Shown in pieces: positions 15,860-23,875 of a DNA stretch of 64,000 bases (its first letter is position 1; the number at the start of each line of letters is the position of its first letter). The notes beneath the pieces were generated by a model. That model searched no databases. It saw nothing but the letters and a program-made list of their open reading frames with translations, and was not told where the DNA came from. The translations under genes and the position numbers were made by a program. Source of the DNA: Streptomyces anulatus (lineage in GTDB: Bacteria; Actinomycetota; Actinomycetes; Streptomycetales; Streptomycetaceae); contig NZ_BMVK01000007.1 of assembly GCF_014650675.1 (NCBI RefSeq), positions 124,001-188,000 of the forward strand. Direction: 5' to 3'.

Positions 15860-16800
15860 CGGTGTGCTCCCGGACGGTGGAGGGGAAGGGTGGCGGGCAG
15901 GGCCGCCGCGCCGCGTACGGCGGCGTCCCCGCCGTGGAGCGGGGGTTCGGGGTGGAGTCCCCGCAGGGGTGGCATCAGTTCGGCGGCGAAGGCCGTGGCC
16001 AGCGCGTCGCGGTACAGCGCGCCGATGCGGGGGACCCCGCCGCCGACGACGACCCGGTCGGGGCCGAGTGCGTTGGCCAGGCCGCCGAGGACCCGGCCGG
16101 CCGCCGTCGCCCCGGTGGTGATGGCCCGTACGGCGGCCTGCTCTCCCTCGGCGGCGCGGGCGGCGACCGTTTCGAGCCGGTCGGGCCGGGTGCCGGTGAG
16201 CCGTGCGTAGTGGGCGGTGATGCCCGGGCCGGAGGCGATGACCTCCAGGTGTCCGGTGGCGCCGCAGGTGCAGGGCAGTCCGGCCGCCTCGGGGCTGGGC
16301 AGATGGCCGAGGTGCCCGGCGATCCCGGCGGCGCCGTGCAGCATCCGCCCGTCGACGGCGAGGGCGCCGCCCACCCCCGTGCCGACGGCCGCGTACAGCA
16401 GCGAACCCCGGCTGTCGGCCAGGGCGGTGAGTTCGGGTCCCGCCGTGGCGCGCACATCGTTGTCGCAGGCCACCGGCAGACCCGTACGGTCCGCGAGGCC
16501 TGCGCCGAGTGCGGTGCCGGCCCAGCCCCGGATGGAGTCGGTGGCGCTGGTGACCATGCCGCTGCGGGGGTCGACGACCCCGGCGGCGGCGATGCCGATC
16601 AGGGAGGCCAGGCCGTCGGGGTCCACCTCGGCCGCCGCCGCGGCGAGCGCGTCGAGCACGGCGGCGGAGCCCTCCCGGGCGGGGGTGGCCCGGGTGTGCC
16701 GGGCCAGCACCGCGCCGTCGGGGGCGAAGAGGGCCGCCGCGATCTTCGTGCCCCCGAGGTCGAGGCCGATGACCACGGCTCCGGTCGTCCGCCCGGTCAT
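15856..16800 (-). CDS. nanK: ROK-family sugar kinase, probable N-acetylmannosamine kinase
   Basis: A 314-residue ROK kinase with the N-terminal phosphate loop GLDLGGTKIAA (residues 12-22), catalytic region VACDNDVRATAGPEL, AVGTGVGGALAVDG near 145, and the sugar-binding histidine region AGIAGHLGHLPS. The zinc motif normally reads CxCGxxGC; here it is CTCGATGH, with histidine replacing the last cysteine. Position between a NanA-type aldolase and NanE predicts phosphorylation of ManNAc to ManNAc-6-P. A glucokinase role is possible but less likely. The ATG overlaps the aldolase stop by 4 bases; the long upstream frame is not coding. Confidence 0.9.
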   Translation of the reverse strand: MTGRTTGAVVIGLDLGGTKIAAALFAPDGAVLARHTRATPAREGSAAVLDALAAAAAEVDPDGLASLIGIAAAGVVDPRSGMVTSATDSIRGWAGTALGAGLADRTGLPVACDNDVRATAGPELTALADSRGSLLYAAVGTGVGGALAVDGRMLHGAAGIAGHLGHLPSPEAAGLPCTCGATGHLEVIASGPGITAHYARLTGTRPDRLETVAARAAEGEQAAVRAITTGATAAGRVLGGLANALGPDRVVVGGGVPRIGALYRDALATAFAAELMPPLRGLHPEPPLHGGDAAVRGAAALPATLPLHRPGAHR

Positions 16801-17756
16801 CGGACCGGCGGCAGTCCGGCGCCGCGCAGCCGCTCCGCGACGGATGCGACGGACGCGGCGGACAGCGGGATCTGCGGGAAGGCGGTGGCGCCGCGATCGA
16901 TGACGCCGAGCAGCCGCAGCGCCTCCTTGAAGGATCCGAGCGCCGACGAGCTGCGGCCCATCTCCTGCTCGGGGCCGACGTCGACCATGGCGAACAGCTC
17001 GACGAGCCGCTCCTGTTCGCGGGCGGCGAGCGCCCAGTCGCCCGCTCGCGCGGCGTCGTACAGCCGTACGTAGCCGGCCGGATCGACATTGCCGAGTCCG
17101 GGGACGACGCCGTCGGCTCCGGCCAGCAGGGCGGCGTCCACGGTGAGTTCGGATCCGGTCAGCACGCTGAAGTGCGGCACGGGGCCCTGCGCCCGGCCCT
17201 CGCGTCCGCCGAGCGCGACGACGAGCCTGCGCAGCCCGCCCTCGTCGCCGCTGCTGTCCTTGAGGCCGGCCAGGGTGCCGTCCTCGGCCAGCTCGCGGAC
17301 CAGGGCGGTGGAGAGCTTGGAGTGCACGGCTACCGGGATGTCGTAGGCGAACAGCGGCAGGTCGACGTCCGCCCGCAGCCTGCGGAAGTGCCGCGCGGTC
17401 TCGGTGGGGTGGGTGCGGGTGTAGAAGGGCGCCGTCGCTACGAGGGCGTCGGCGCCCAGTTCCGCGGCGGTCCGGGCGTGGGCGAGCACCCGGGGGGTCG
17501 TGGTGTCGATGACCCCGGCGAGTACGGGGACCCGTCCGGCGGCGGCGGTGACGACGGCCTTCAGGGCGGTGGCTCGCCGGTCGTCGGTCAGGTAGGCGAC
17601 CTCGCTGGTCGAACCGAGGGCGAAGAGGCCGTGCACTCCGCCGTCGACGAGGTGGCCGACGAGCCGGGCGAGGGAGGCGGTGTCGACCTCGCCCCGGTCG
17701 TCGAGCGGGGTGCAGACCGGCGGTACGACGCCGCGCAGCGGTGCGGTCAGGGACAT
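16797..17756 (-). CDS. DapA/NanA-family aldolase, probable N-acetylneuraminate lyase
   Basis: This 319-residue class I aldolase of the DHDPS/NAL family has LFALGSTSEVAYLT near residue 45 (substrate carboxylate binding), DALVATAPFYTRTH near 110, tyrosine in LPLFAYDIPVAVHS, and the Schiff-base lysine in LAGLKDSSGDEG near 165. The family contains dihydrodipicolinate synthase, N-acetylneuraminate lyase and several sugar-acid aldolases that sequence alone separates poorly. Coupling to NanK and NanE makes sialic acid cleavage to ManNAc and pyruvate the best reading. The start is the ATG with GGAG ten bases upstream; a longer frame to 17831 runs through the operator and is rejected. A paralogue lies at 27802-28740. 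Confidence 0.88.
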   Translation of the reverse strand: MSLTAPLRGVVPPVCTPLDDRGEVDTASLARLVGHLVDGGVHGLFALGSTSEVAYLTDDRRATALKAVVTAAAGRVPVLAGVIDTTTPRVLAHARTAAELGADALVATAPFYTRTHPTETARHFRRLRADVDLPLFAYDIPVAVHSKLSTALVRELAEDGTLAGLKDSSGDEGGLRRLVVALGGREGRAQGPVPHFSVLTGSELTVDAALLAGADGVVPGLGNVDPAGYVRLYDAARAGDWALAAREQERLVELFAMVDVGPEQEMGRSSSALGSFKEALRLLGVIDRGATAFPQIPLSAASVASVAERLRGAGLPPVR

Positions 17757-17832
17757 GGTGGGAGAGCTCCAGCTCGCTCGGGACGCCGGTCTTTCGCCTT
17801 TCGCCCGGAAGGGAGGACGAGACCAGGACATG

Positions 17833-17854
17833 AGACGTAAGATGTCTTACGTCT
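17833..17854. promoter_or_regulatory. GntR-type operator A in the nanA / gntR1 divergent promoter
   Basis: A perfect palindrome of 10-base arms (AGACGTAAGA / TCTTACGTCT) around a 2-base centre. Its first 14 bases, AGACGTAAGATGTC, match at 13 of 14 positions a core also found before the esterase-sialidase operon and before the transporter operon. It lies 76 bases before both divergent starts and so can control both genes. Confidence 0.8.
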
Positions 17855-17929
17855 TGGCTTACCTTAAGCCGATGCCCCGGCGGCCGGTCAAGAGGCCGCG
17901 GCGGCCGACGACACCTCAGGAGGACGGTT

Positions 17930-18688
17930 GTGGCCCGCCCCACCATGGCGCAGGACATCGAGCGGAGGATCAAGGAACTGATCCTGGACCGGGGGCTCGG
18001 TCCGGGCGATCCGCTGCCCACCGAACCCGAGTTGATGGAGCTGTTCGCCGCCGGGCGGGTCTCGGTGCGCGAGGCCCTCAAGGCGCTGCAGGCCATGAAC
18101 GTCGTGGAGATCCGACGGGGCTTCGGCACCTTCGTCGGCTCGCTCTCGCTGACGCCCTTCGCCGAAGGACTGGCCTTCCGGGCGGTCGTGCGGCACGGCC
18201 GGGGCGAGCCGGGGCTGTTGGAGTTGATGAAGGTGCGCGAGGCGTTGGAGACCGGGCTGGTCGGCGCCGTCAGCGCGGGCATTCCCGCCGAGGACCTGGC
18301 GGTGCTGCGGAGTCTGGTCGCCACGATGGAGGCGGAGGCCGCCCGGGACGGCCGGGTAGCCCGGGCGACCGACCGCGCGTTCCATCTGGCGCTCTACGCC
18401 TCGCTCGACAACCACCTGCTCAGCGAGGTGCTGGACGCGTTCTGGGCGGCGATGGACCGGGTGCGCACGAGCACGGACGACGGCCACCAGGACCCCGTCA
18501 CCACCTGCCGCCAGCACCACGAGATCGTCGTGGCGGTGGCGGCGGGCGACGGGGTCCTGGCGGCGTCGGCGATGCGCGCCCACTTCGACGGCATCCGCTC
18601 CCGCCTGGAGCGGCGCCCGGCCGGGGGCGGCTACGGGGTCACGGTCACCGACCGGCTTCCGGACGCCTGCTTGCCGTCGGCCCTGTAG
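17930..18688 (+). CDS. GntR/FadR-family regulator 1 of the sialic acid island
   Basis: A 252-residue regulator with an N-terminal winged helix (AQDIERRIKELILDRGL at residue 7, PLPTEPELMELF, RVSVREALKALQAMNVVEIR, GFGTFVG) and a helical FCD ligand domain (residues 85-235; metal-type residues in VREALETGLV, RAFHLALY and HHEIVVAVAAGD). The start is GTG behind AGGAGG. FadR-type NanR proteins bind sialic acid in other bacteria. It diverges from the nanA-K-E operon with palindrome A between. Its last 58 bases overlap the convergent sialidase gene end, and both frames look genuine. Confidence 0.9.
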   Translation: MARPTMAQDIERRIKELILDRGLGPGDPLPTEPELMELFAAGRVSVREALKALQAMNVVEIRRGFGTFVGSLSLTPFAEGLAFRAVVRHGRGEPGLLELMKVREALETGLVGAVSAGIPAEDLAVLRSLVATMEAEAARDGRVARATDRAFHLALYASLDNHLLSEVLDAFWAAMDRVRTSTDDGHQDPVTTCRQHHEIVVAVAAGDGVLAASAMRAHFDGIRSRLERRPAGGGYGVTVTDRLPDACLPSAL

Positions 18689-20070
18689 GTCACGGTCAGT
18701 TCGGCGGCGCCGGACGTGCCCGCCGGGATCGTGACCGGGACCTTGATGTTCGCGCCCTCACCGGGCCGGAGCGCCGGGAACGCCACCTGCCGGGTCGCCC
18801 AGCCGGCAGGCACGGTCAGGTCGAGCGTGCCCGCGTTGCGGGTGACGTCCATCCGGTTGACGACCCGCACGGTCACCTCCGTCGCCGTCCCCGCCTTCAG
18901 CGCGGCCGGGGGCGTGATGGTGATGTCCGCGCAGGTGCCGCCGAGCCACTTCAGGTCGAACGAGGAGTAGGTGATGTGCCGGTAGTCGTCGCGCTCGTAG
19001 AGCAGCCCGAGCCGGCCGTCCGGCAGCCGGGTCAGCGTCGAGTAGGCGGCGCTGTCGGGGTTGACGACCTTCCGGATCGGCCAGGTCCTCCCGTTGTCGC
19101 AGGACATCTTCACGGTCAGGTTCTTCCGTGCGGTGCTGTCGGTGTTGCTGAACAGCAGCCAGGGCGCCTGGGGGTGGGAGGCGGGGACGTCCGGGGCGTA
19201 CCGGATGACCGAGCCGTTGTTCGCCGGGTCGCGCAGGTTGGTGTCCTGGGTGAACGGCGTGTAGGTGACGCCGCCGTCGCTGGAGTACGCGACGGTCCGG
19301 TAGGGCGCGGAGCGGTTGTTGAGCATGATCCGGCCGTCGCTGAGTTCGACGGTCTTGTTCTCGTCGCCGCCCGGTCCGACCGGGTTGCCCATCGCCCAGG
19401 TCGCGCCGTGGTCGTCGCTGTAGGCGCTGACAGCGTAGTTGGCGCCGTTGTTCCGGATGGCGTACTGCTGGATCAGCCGCCCCTTGTACGCGCCGTGGCG
19501 CACCTGGATGCCTTCGCCGGAGGCCGCGAACATACCGGCCCAGGCGGGGTTCTTGATCTGCTTCGTGATGCGGCGGTGGGTCCAGGTGACGCCGTCGTCG
19601 TCCGAGTAGCTGTAGTCGGCCTGGAGGATGTCCGGGTCGCTCTCGTCGTTGCCGGTGCCCGAGCCGAAGAAGCCCTGGTTCACGGAGCCCGCGTAGAAGA
19701 CGAAGATCCGGCCGGTCGTGCGGTCCACGAGGAGGCTGGGGTCGCCGAAGCCCTTGGGGGCCGCCTCCTTGCGGACGACCTGCTGGGTCCCCCAGGTGGT
19801 GCCGCCGTCGGTGCTGCGCCGTACGACGACGCCGAGGTTGCCGGGGAGGTCGCCGAGCGTGGGGCGGGTGTCGTAGGCGGCGATCACCGTGCCCTTGACG
19901 GAGGTGGTGAGCGCGGGGATGCGGTAGTGGGGGGATCCGACGCCCTGGGTCGCTATGTCCTGGGAGGTCAGTTCGCCGGGGGCGGCGGCCGGTGCGCCGT
20001 GGGCGGTGCCGGCGGTGGTGGCCACCAGGAGGGCGGCTGACAGCATGGCGACGGTGACTCTGCGCTGCAT
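18631..20070 (-). CDS. Secreted exo-alpha-sialidase (GH33) with C-terminal NEW3-like domain
   Basis: A 479-residue secreted enzyme that releases terminal sialic acids from glycoconjugates. A signal peptide spans residues 1-25 (VTVAMLSAALLVATTAGTAHG). The catalytic six-bladed propeller shows the RIP motif (HYRIPAL, first of the arginine triad) and repeated Asp boxes (STDGGTTW, SDDDGVTW, SDDHGATW, SSDGGVTY, SCDNGRTW); YERDDY near residue 365 fits the nucleophile tyrosine/glutamate region. Residues from about 382 form a beta-sandwich (TEVTVRVVNRMDV, GEGANIKVPVTIPAG) like NPCBM-associated NEW3 domains of glycosidases. It follows the esterase gene by 51 bases, in one operon. Confidence 0.93.
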   Translation of the reverse strand: MQRRVTVAMLSAALLVATTAGTAHGAPAAAPGELTSQDIATQGVGSPHYRIPALTTSVKGTVIAAYDTRPTLGDLPGNLGVVVRRSTDGGTTWGTQQVVRKEAAPKGFGDPSLLVDRTTGRIFVFYAGSVNQGFFGSGTGNDESDPDILQADYSYSDDDGVTWTHRRITKQIKNPAWAGMFAASGEGIQVRHGAYKGRLIQQYAIRNNGANYAVSAYSDDHGATWAMGNPVGPGGDENKTVELSDGRIMLNNRSAPYRTVAYSSDGGVTYTPFTQDTNLRDPANNGSVIRYAPDVPASHPQAPWLLFSNTDSTARKNLTVKMSCDNGRTWPIRKVVNPDSAAYSTLTRLPDGRLGLLYERDDYRHITYSSFDLKWLGGTCADITITPPAALKAGTATEVTVRVVNRMDVTRNAGTLDLTVPAGWATRQVAFPALRPGEGANIKVPVTIPAGTSGAAELTVTYRADGKQASGSRSVTVTP

Positions 20071-20121
20071 GGACGATCTCTCTTCTCGTGAGGGGAGACG
20101 TGCGGATGGAGCGTTCCGTGG

Positions 20122-21138
20122 TCAGGCGCGGTCGGCCTGCCCGGCCGGGAGGCCCGCGAACAGGGCGCGCACCCAGGCCAGTTGCTCGGCCCGGTGGTGC
20201 TCGGTGCCGCCCTCGTGCCCGTTGAACTCGTAGACGCGCACCTCCTTGGGGCCCGCGTACCGGTTGTAGGCCGTGAAGCAGGTGGAGGGCGGACAGATGT
20301 CGTCCGCCATCGCGATGGAGAACAGTGCGGGGGCGGTGGCCCGGGTGGCGTGGTGGGCCCCGTCGAAGTACGACAGGGTGCGGAACACCGGCTCGACGCG
20401 GTCGCGGTGGAGCCGGAGGTAGGCGGCGATCTCGGTGTACGGGGGTGTCGCGGCGATCCGCGCGGCCCGGGGGATGTTGCACAGGAACGGCACGTCCGGC
20501 ATCACTCCGGCGAGCCCCGGCACGAGCCCGGCCACGGCCAGCGCGATGCCTCCGCCCTGGCTGACCCCGGTCACCACGATGCGGGCGGGGTCGACCTCGG
20601 GGTGCTCGCGCATCGCCTGCACGCACCGGACCGCGTCGGTGAACACCCGCCGGTAGTAGTGCGTTCCGGGGCTCTCGACGCCCCGGGTCAGGAAGCCCGG
20701 CACGGCGCCGGCCGATCCGGGGTCGGTGTCGGGGGTGTCGCCGGTCGCCGAGGACCAGCCCTGGCCGCGGGTGTCCATGACCAGGTGCGCGTATCCGGCG
20801 CAGGCCCACATCAGTTGCTCGTGGGCGAGACCCCGGCCGCGCCCGTACCCGAGGAACTCCACGACGCAGCCGAGCGGCCCGGTGGACCCGGCGGGCATCC
20901 GCAGCCACCCCCGTACGGGACGGCCGTCGTATCCGGGGACGCTCACGTCGTACGTGCGGACCTGGACCAGCCCGCTGTCGACCCGGTCGAACCGGTCGAA
21001 CCGCGGCTGCCGGTCCGTTGCGCCGCCGGGGGCCTTCTCGTCCAGGGTGTCGGACCAGAAGGTGTCGAACCCGTCGGGAAGCGGCAGTTCGGGCCGGTAG
21101 GCGCGGCATTCCGCGAGCGTGAGATCGGCCGACGGCAT
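20122..21138 (-). CDS. CE7-family esterase (acetyl xylan esterase/cephalosporin C deacetylase type)
   Basis: A 338-residue alpha/beta hydrolase of carbohydrate esterase family 7. Family signatures are DTRGQGWS near residue 122, the nucleophile elbow GVSQGGG near 190, the catalytic aspartate in MADDICPPST near 270 and the histidine in NGHEGG near 300. There is no signal peptide, so it acts in the cytoplasm on imported acetylated sugars. In this island, upstream of a sialidase and behind operator B, removal of O-acetyl groups from sialic acid is the attractive role; CE7 enzymes on acetylated xylo-oligosaccharides are the characterised precedent. The start has GGAGG at good spacing. Confidence 0.9.
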   Translation of the reverse strand: MPSADLTLAECRAYRPELPLPDGFDTFWSDTLDEKAPGGATDRQPRFDRFDRVDSGLVQVRTYDVSVPGYDGRPVRGWLRMPAGSTGPLGCVVEFLGYGRGRGLAHEQLMWACAGYAHLVMDTRGQGWSSATGDTPDTDPGSAGAVPGFLTRGVESPGTHYYRRVFTDAVRCVQAMREHPEVDPARIVVTGVSQGGGIALAVAGLVPGLAGVMPDVPFLCNIPRAARIAATPPYTEIAAYLRLHRDRVEPVFRTLSYFDGAHHATRATAPALFSIAMADDICPPSTCFTAYNRYAGPKEVRVYEFNGHEGGTEHHRAEQLAWVRALFAGLPAGQADRA

Positions 21139-21181
21139 GGCGGTGCCCTCCTGGAGGCGACGAGGTGAGCGACAGGACAGA

Positions 21182-21200
21182 AGACGTCAGATGTCCTGAT
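21182..21200. promoter_or_regulatory. GntR-type operator B before the esterase-sialidase operon
   Basis: AGACGTCAGATGTC followed by CTGAT. The 14-base core is identical to that of site C and differs by one base from site A. It lies 44-62 bases upstream of the CE7 start on the minus strand, where it would overlap the promoter. The palindrome is less complete than in A or C. Confidence 0.75.
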
Positions 21201-21253
21201 GGCAAACCAGACCGTAGGGAGCCGTGGGCCGCCCGTCAAGGGCCGGGCCGCCC

Positions 21254-21287
21254 CGCGCCCCCGTCCCGGAGGCCCGACGGGAGCGCG
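21254..21287 (-). terminator. Hairpin after gntR2
   Basis: Twelve-base arms (CGCGCCCCCGTC / GACGGGAGCGCG, one mismatch) with a 10-base loop lie 22 bases past the gntR2 stop on the minus strand. It would insulate the esterase operon promoter from gntR2 transcription. Confidence 0.55.
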
Positions 21288-21309
21288 GACGGGAGCCCGG
21301 CGGCCTCGA

Positions 21310-22041
21310 TCAGCCCTTGCCCTCCCCGCAGGCCCTGGCTTCGGCGATCCGGCGCCTGACCGGGGCGTAGTGCTCGCCGAGGGCCTTCAGGAACGCGGTG
21401 ACGTCGCCCGCGCGGGCCGCGTCCACGATGTTCTGGTGGGCGGCGACGGTCTCGGCCTCGTCGGCGTGCGTGAAGCCCTGCAGATGCGGCGCGACGATCG
21501 TGTAGACGTCCCAGAAGGCCATCGACAGCTGCCCGATCAGATCGTTGCCGAGCGGCGCCACGAGCAGCGCGTGGAAGGCGCGGTCCGCCGCGACGAAGCC
21601 GTGCCCGTCGCCCACACCGGTCTCGCGCATGGTCGCCACCAGGCTGTCCAGCCGGTCCAGCTCCCCGGCGTCCAGCGAGGAGATGATCCGGTCGGCCATG
21701 CCCCGCTCGAAGAGCTCGCGCACGTCGACGAGGTCGGCCATCACCTGGAAGTCGTCGTCGGGCGAGAGCAGGCCCCGGAAGGTGAGGCTCTCCACCAGCG
21801 CCGACAGGCTCAGCCGGCCGACGTACGTCCCGTGGCCGTGACGGACCTCGACGATGTCGAGGGCGGCGAGAATCTTGACGGCCTCCCGGACGCTGGAGCG
21901 GCTGGCGCCGAGCGCCTCGCACAGGGCCGGTTCCGTCGGCAACGGGTCCCCCGGGCGCAGCCGTTCGTCGAGGATGTACCGCTTGATGCCCTCGACGACC
22001 TCCTGCCGCAACAGGGTGCGACCGGGTCTCGCGCCGGACAT
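21310..22041 (-). CDS. GntR/FadR-family regulator 2 of the sialic acid island
   Basis: A 243-residue paralogue of regulator 1 with the same layout: winged helix (EVVEGIKRYILDERLRPGDP, PTEPALCEALG, SRSSVREAVKILAALDIVEV, HGHGTYVGRLSLS) and FCD domain (VDVRELFERGMADRI, AADRAFHALLVAPLGN, AAHQNIVDAARAGD). The start ATG has GGGAG about nine bases upstream; an upstream extension of 49 codons would cross operator C. It diverges from the transporter operon with site C between. Two such regulators with almost identical target sites in one island suggests division of labour by ligand or by operator affinity, which sequence alone cannot resolve. Confidence 0.9.
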   Translation of the reverse strand: MSGARPGRTLLRQEVVEGIKRYILDERLRPGDPLPTEPALCEALGASRSSVREAVKILAALDIVEVRHGHGTYVGRLSLSALVESLTFRGLLSPDDDFQVMADLVDVRELFERGMADRIISSLDAGELDRLDSLVATMRETGVGDGHGFVAADRAFHALLVAPLGNDLIGQLSMAFWDVYTIVAPHLQGFTHADEAETVAAHQNIVDAARAGDVTAFLKALGEHYAPVRRRIAEARACGEGKG

Positions 22042-22102
22042 AGGTGAACTCCCCACCTCTTGACCCCTCTCGATTGTCAAGCTACGTTCCCACGCTATCA
22101 AG

Positions 22103-22127
22103 GCATCAGACATCTGACGTCTGATGC
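22103..22127. promoter_or_regulatory. GntR-type operator C in the gntR2 / transporter divergent promoter
   Basis: Perfect 9-base arms (GCATCAGAC / GTCTGATGC) around a 7-base centre. Read on the minus strand it contains AGACGTCAGATGTC, the same 14-base core as site B. It lies 62 bases before the gntR2 start and 79 bases before the binding-protein gene, so it can control both. Confidence 0.8.
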
Positions 22128-22205
22128 TCACGCCGCTGAGGCGTCCCGATAGCCTTCGAAAATCCGTTCTCCACCCATTCCTCACCAACGTCCCTTGGAG
22201 GACCC

Positions 22206-23801
22206 GTGCCCGAGCTGAGGCCAGCCGGCGTCGAGCGCCGCACCTTCCTGCGTTACACCAGTGCCCTCGGCGCGGCAGCCGCCATCACGGCAGGCCTCTC
22301 GGCCTGCGGCGGGCCCTCCTCGACCGCCGACGGAGCGGCCGCGAAGGGCGATGGCAACGGCACCATCGAGGCGGGTCTGTCGTATCCCCTCTCGACCGGA
22401 TTCGACCCGATGATCACGTCGGGCGCCACCCCGTACGCCGCCAATATGCACATTTTCGAGGGGCTCGTAGATCTCGATCCCGCAACACTCGTGGCGCGCC
22501 CCGCGCTCGCCACCGAGATGCCGAAGAAGATCAACGCGACGACCTACCGCGCCACCCTGCGCGACGGCGCGACCTTCCACGACGGATCACCGGTCACCGC
22601 CGAGGACGTCGTGTTCAGCTTCGAACGCATCCTGGACGAGAAGAACGCGTCGCTGATGGCACAGTTCGTGCCGTTCATCGACACGGTCACGGCGGTCGAC
22701 GCGAAGACGGTGGAGTTCAAGCTCCGTCACGCCTTCGCGCTCTTCCCCTCCCGGATAGCCGTGGCGCGGATCGTGCCGAAGAAGATCGTCGAGGCGGACG
22801 TCAAGGGCTTCGACGCCAAGCCCGTCGGCTCGGGGCCGTACCGGTTCGTCGAGGCGACCCGCGAGGACAAGATCGTCTTCGAGAAGTACGCGAAGTACAA
22901 CGGCCCGCACCCGGCCAGGGCCCAGAAGATGATCTGGCGCCTGATGTCGGACCAGTCGGCCCGCGTCAGCGCCATGGAGTCCGGCCGTGTCCAGGCCATC
23001 GAGGACGTCCCGTACATCGACGTCCAGCGGCTCTCCGCCACCACGAAGACCGAGTCCGTGCAGTCCTTCGGCCTCCTCTTCCTGATGTTCAACACGGCCG
23101 ACAAGCGCTTCGCCGACAAGCGGGTGCGCCAGGCCCTGCACTACGCCCTCGACACCGAGAAGATCATCAAGACCGCGATGGTCGGCAACGCGACGGCCGC
23201 CACCGGCTACGTCCCCACCACCCACCCCGACCACCACGAGGCCGCCACCGCCTACACCCACGACGTGGCGAAGGCGAAGAAGCTGCTGGCCGACGCGGGC
23301 GTGGGCAAGCTGAAGTTCACCGTGCTGACCACGGACACCGGCTGGGTCAAGGACATCGCCCCGCTGCTCAAGGAGAGCTGGGCGGCGGCCGGCATCGAGG
23401 CCACCTTGAACATCGCCCAGTCCGCCGCCCAGTACGCCAAGGTCGACGGCGGGGACTTCGAGGTCATGGTGGCCCCGGGCGACCCCTCGGTCTTCGGCAA
23501 CGACGTCGACCTCCTGATGCGCTGGTTCTACTACGGCTTCTGGCCCGAGAAGCGCTACGCGTGGGCCGGCTCCCCCGCGTACAAGAAGGTCAAGCAGCTC
23601 CTCGACAAGGCCGCCCGGGCCGCCGACGAGGCGACGCGCAAGCAGCTGTGGGGCGAGATCACCGACCTGGTCGCCGACGAGGCCGCGCTCTACCCGATCC
23701 TGCACCGCAAGCTGCCCACCGCCTGGAACGACAAGGCGCTCCCCGGCTTCAAGCCGCTGCCCACCACGGGCCTGTCCTTCGTGGGCGTCGGCCGCGCCTG
23801 A
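22206..23801 (+). CDS. Dipeptide-type ABC transporter substrate-binding lipoprotein, probable sialic acid uptake
   Basis: This 531-residue family 5 (SBP_bac_5) binding protein starts at GTG behind TTGGAGGA. The leader has twin arginines (R11-R12) and a lipobox ending at C34 (LSAC), so it is lipid-anchored and possibly Tat-exported. Family landmarks include IEAGLSYPLSTGFDPMI, ANMHIFEGLVDL, ATLRDGATFHDGSPVTAEDV and GSGPYRFVE. Such proteins usually bind peptides, but SatA of Haemophilus ducreyi and SiaE of Corynebacterium glutamicum are sialic acid versions. Being divergent from gntR2 and followed by a DapA paralogue, it most likely binds sialic acid. The ligand is inferred from context. Confidence 0.9.
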   Translation: MPELRPAGVERRTFLRYTSALGAAAAITAGLSACGGPSSTADGAAAKGDGNGTIEAGLSYPLSTGFDPMITSGATPYAANMHIFEGLVDLDPATLVARPALATEMPKKINATTYRATLRDGATFHDGSPVTAEDVVFSFERILDEKNASLMAQFVPFIDTVTAVDAKTVEFKLRHAFALFPSRIAVARIVPKKIVEADVKGFDAKPVGSGPYRFVEATREDKIVFEKYAKYNGPHPARAQKMIWRLMSDQSARVSAMESGRVQAIEDVPYIDVQRLSATTKTESVQSFGLLFLMFNTADKRFADKRVRQALHYALDTEKIIKTAMVGNATAATGYVPTTHPDHHEAATAYTHDVAKAKKLLADAGVGKLKFTVLTTDTGWVKDIAPLLKESWAAAGIEATLNIAQSAAQYAKVDGGDFEVMVAPGDPSVFGNDVDLLMRWFYYGFWPEKRYAWAGSPAYKKVKQLLDKAARAADEATRKQLWGEITDLVADEAALYPILHRKLPTAWNDKALPGFKPLPTTGLSFVGVGRA

Positions 23802-23875
23802 CGTCCGCCCGGTCCGGGCCGCCACCTCCCCGGCGGCCCGGACCCGCCCTCCGCACGATCGCAAGGAACCCGACG

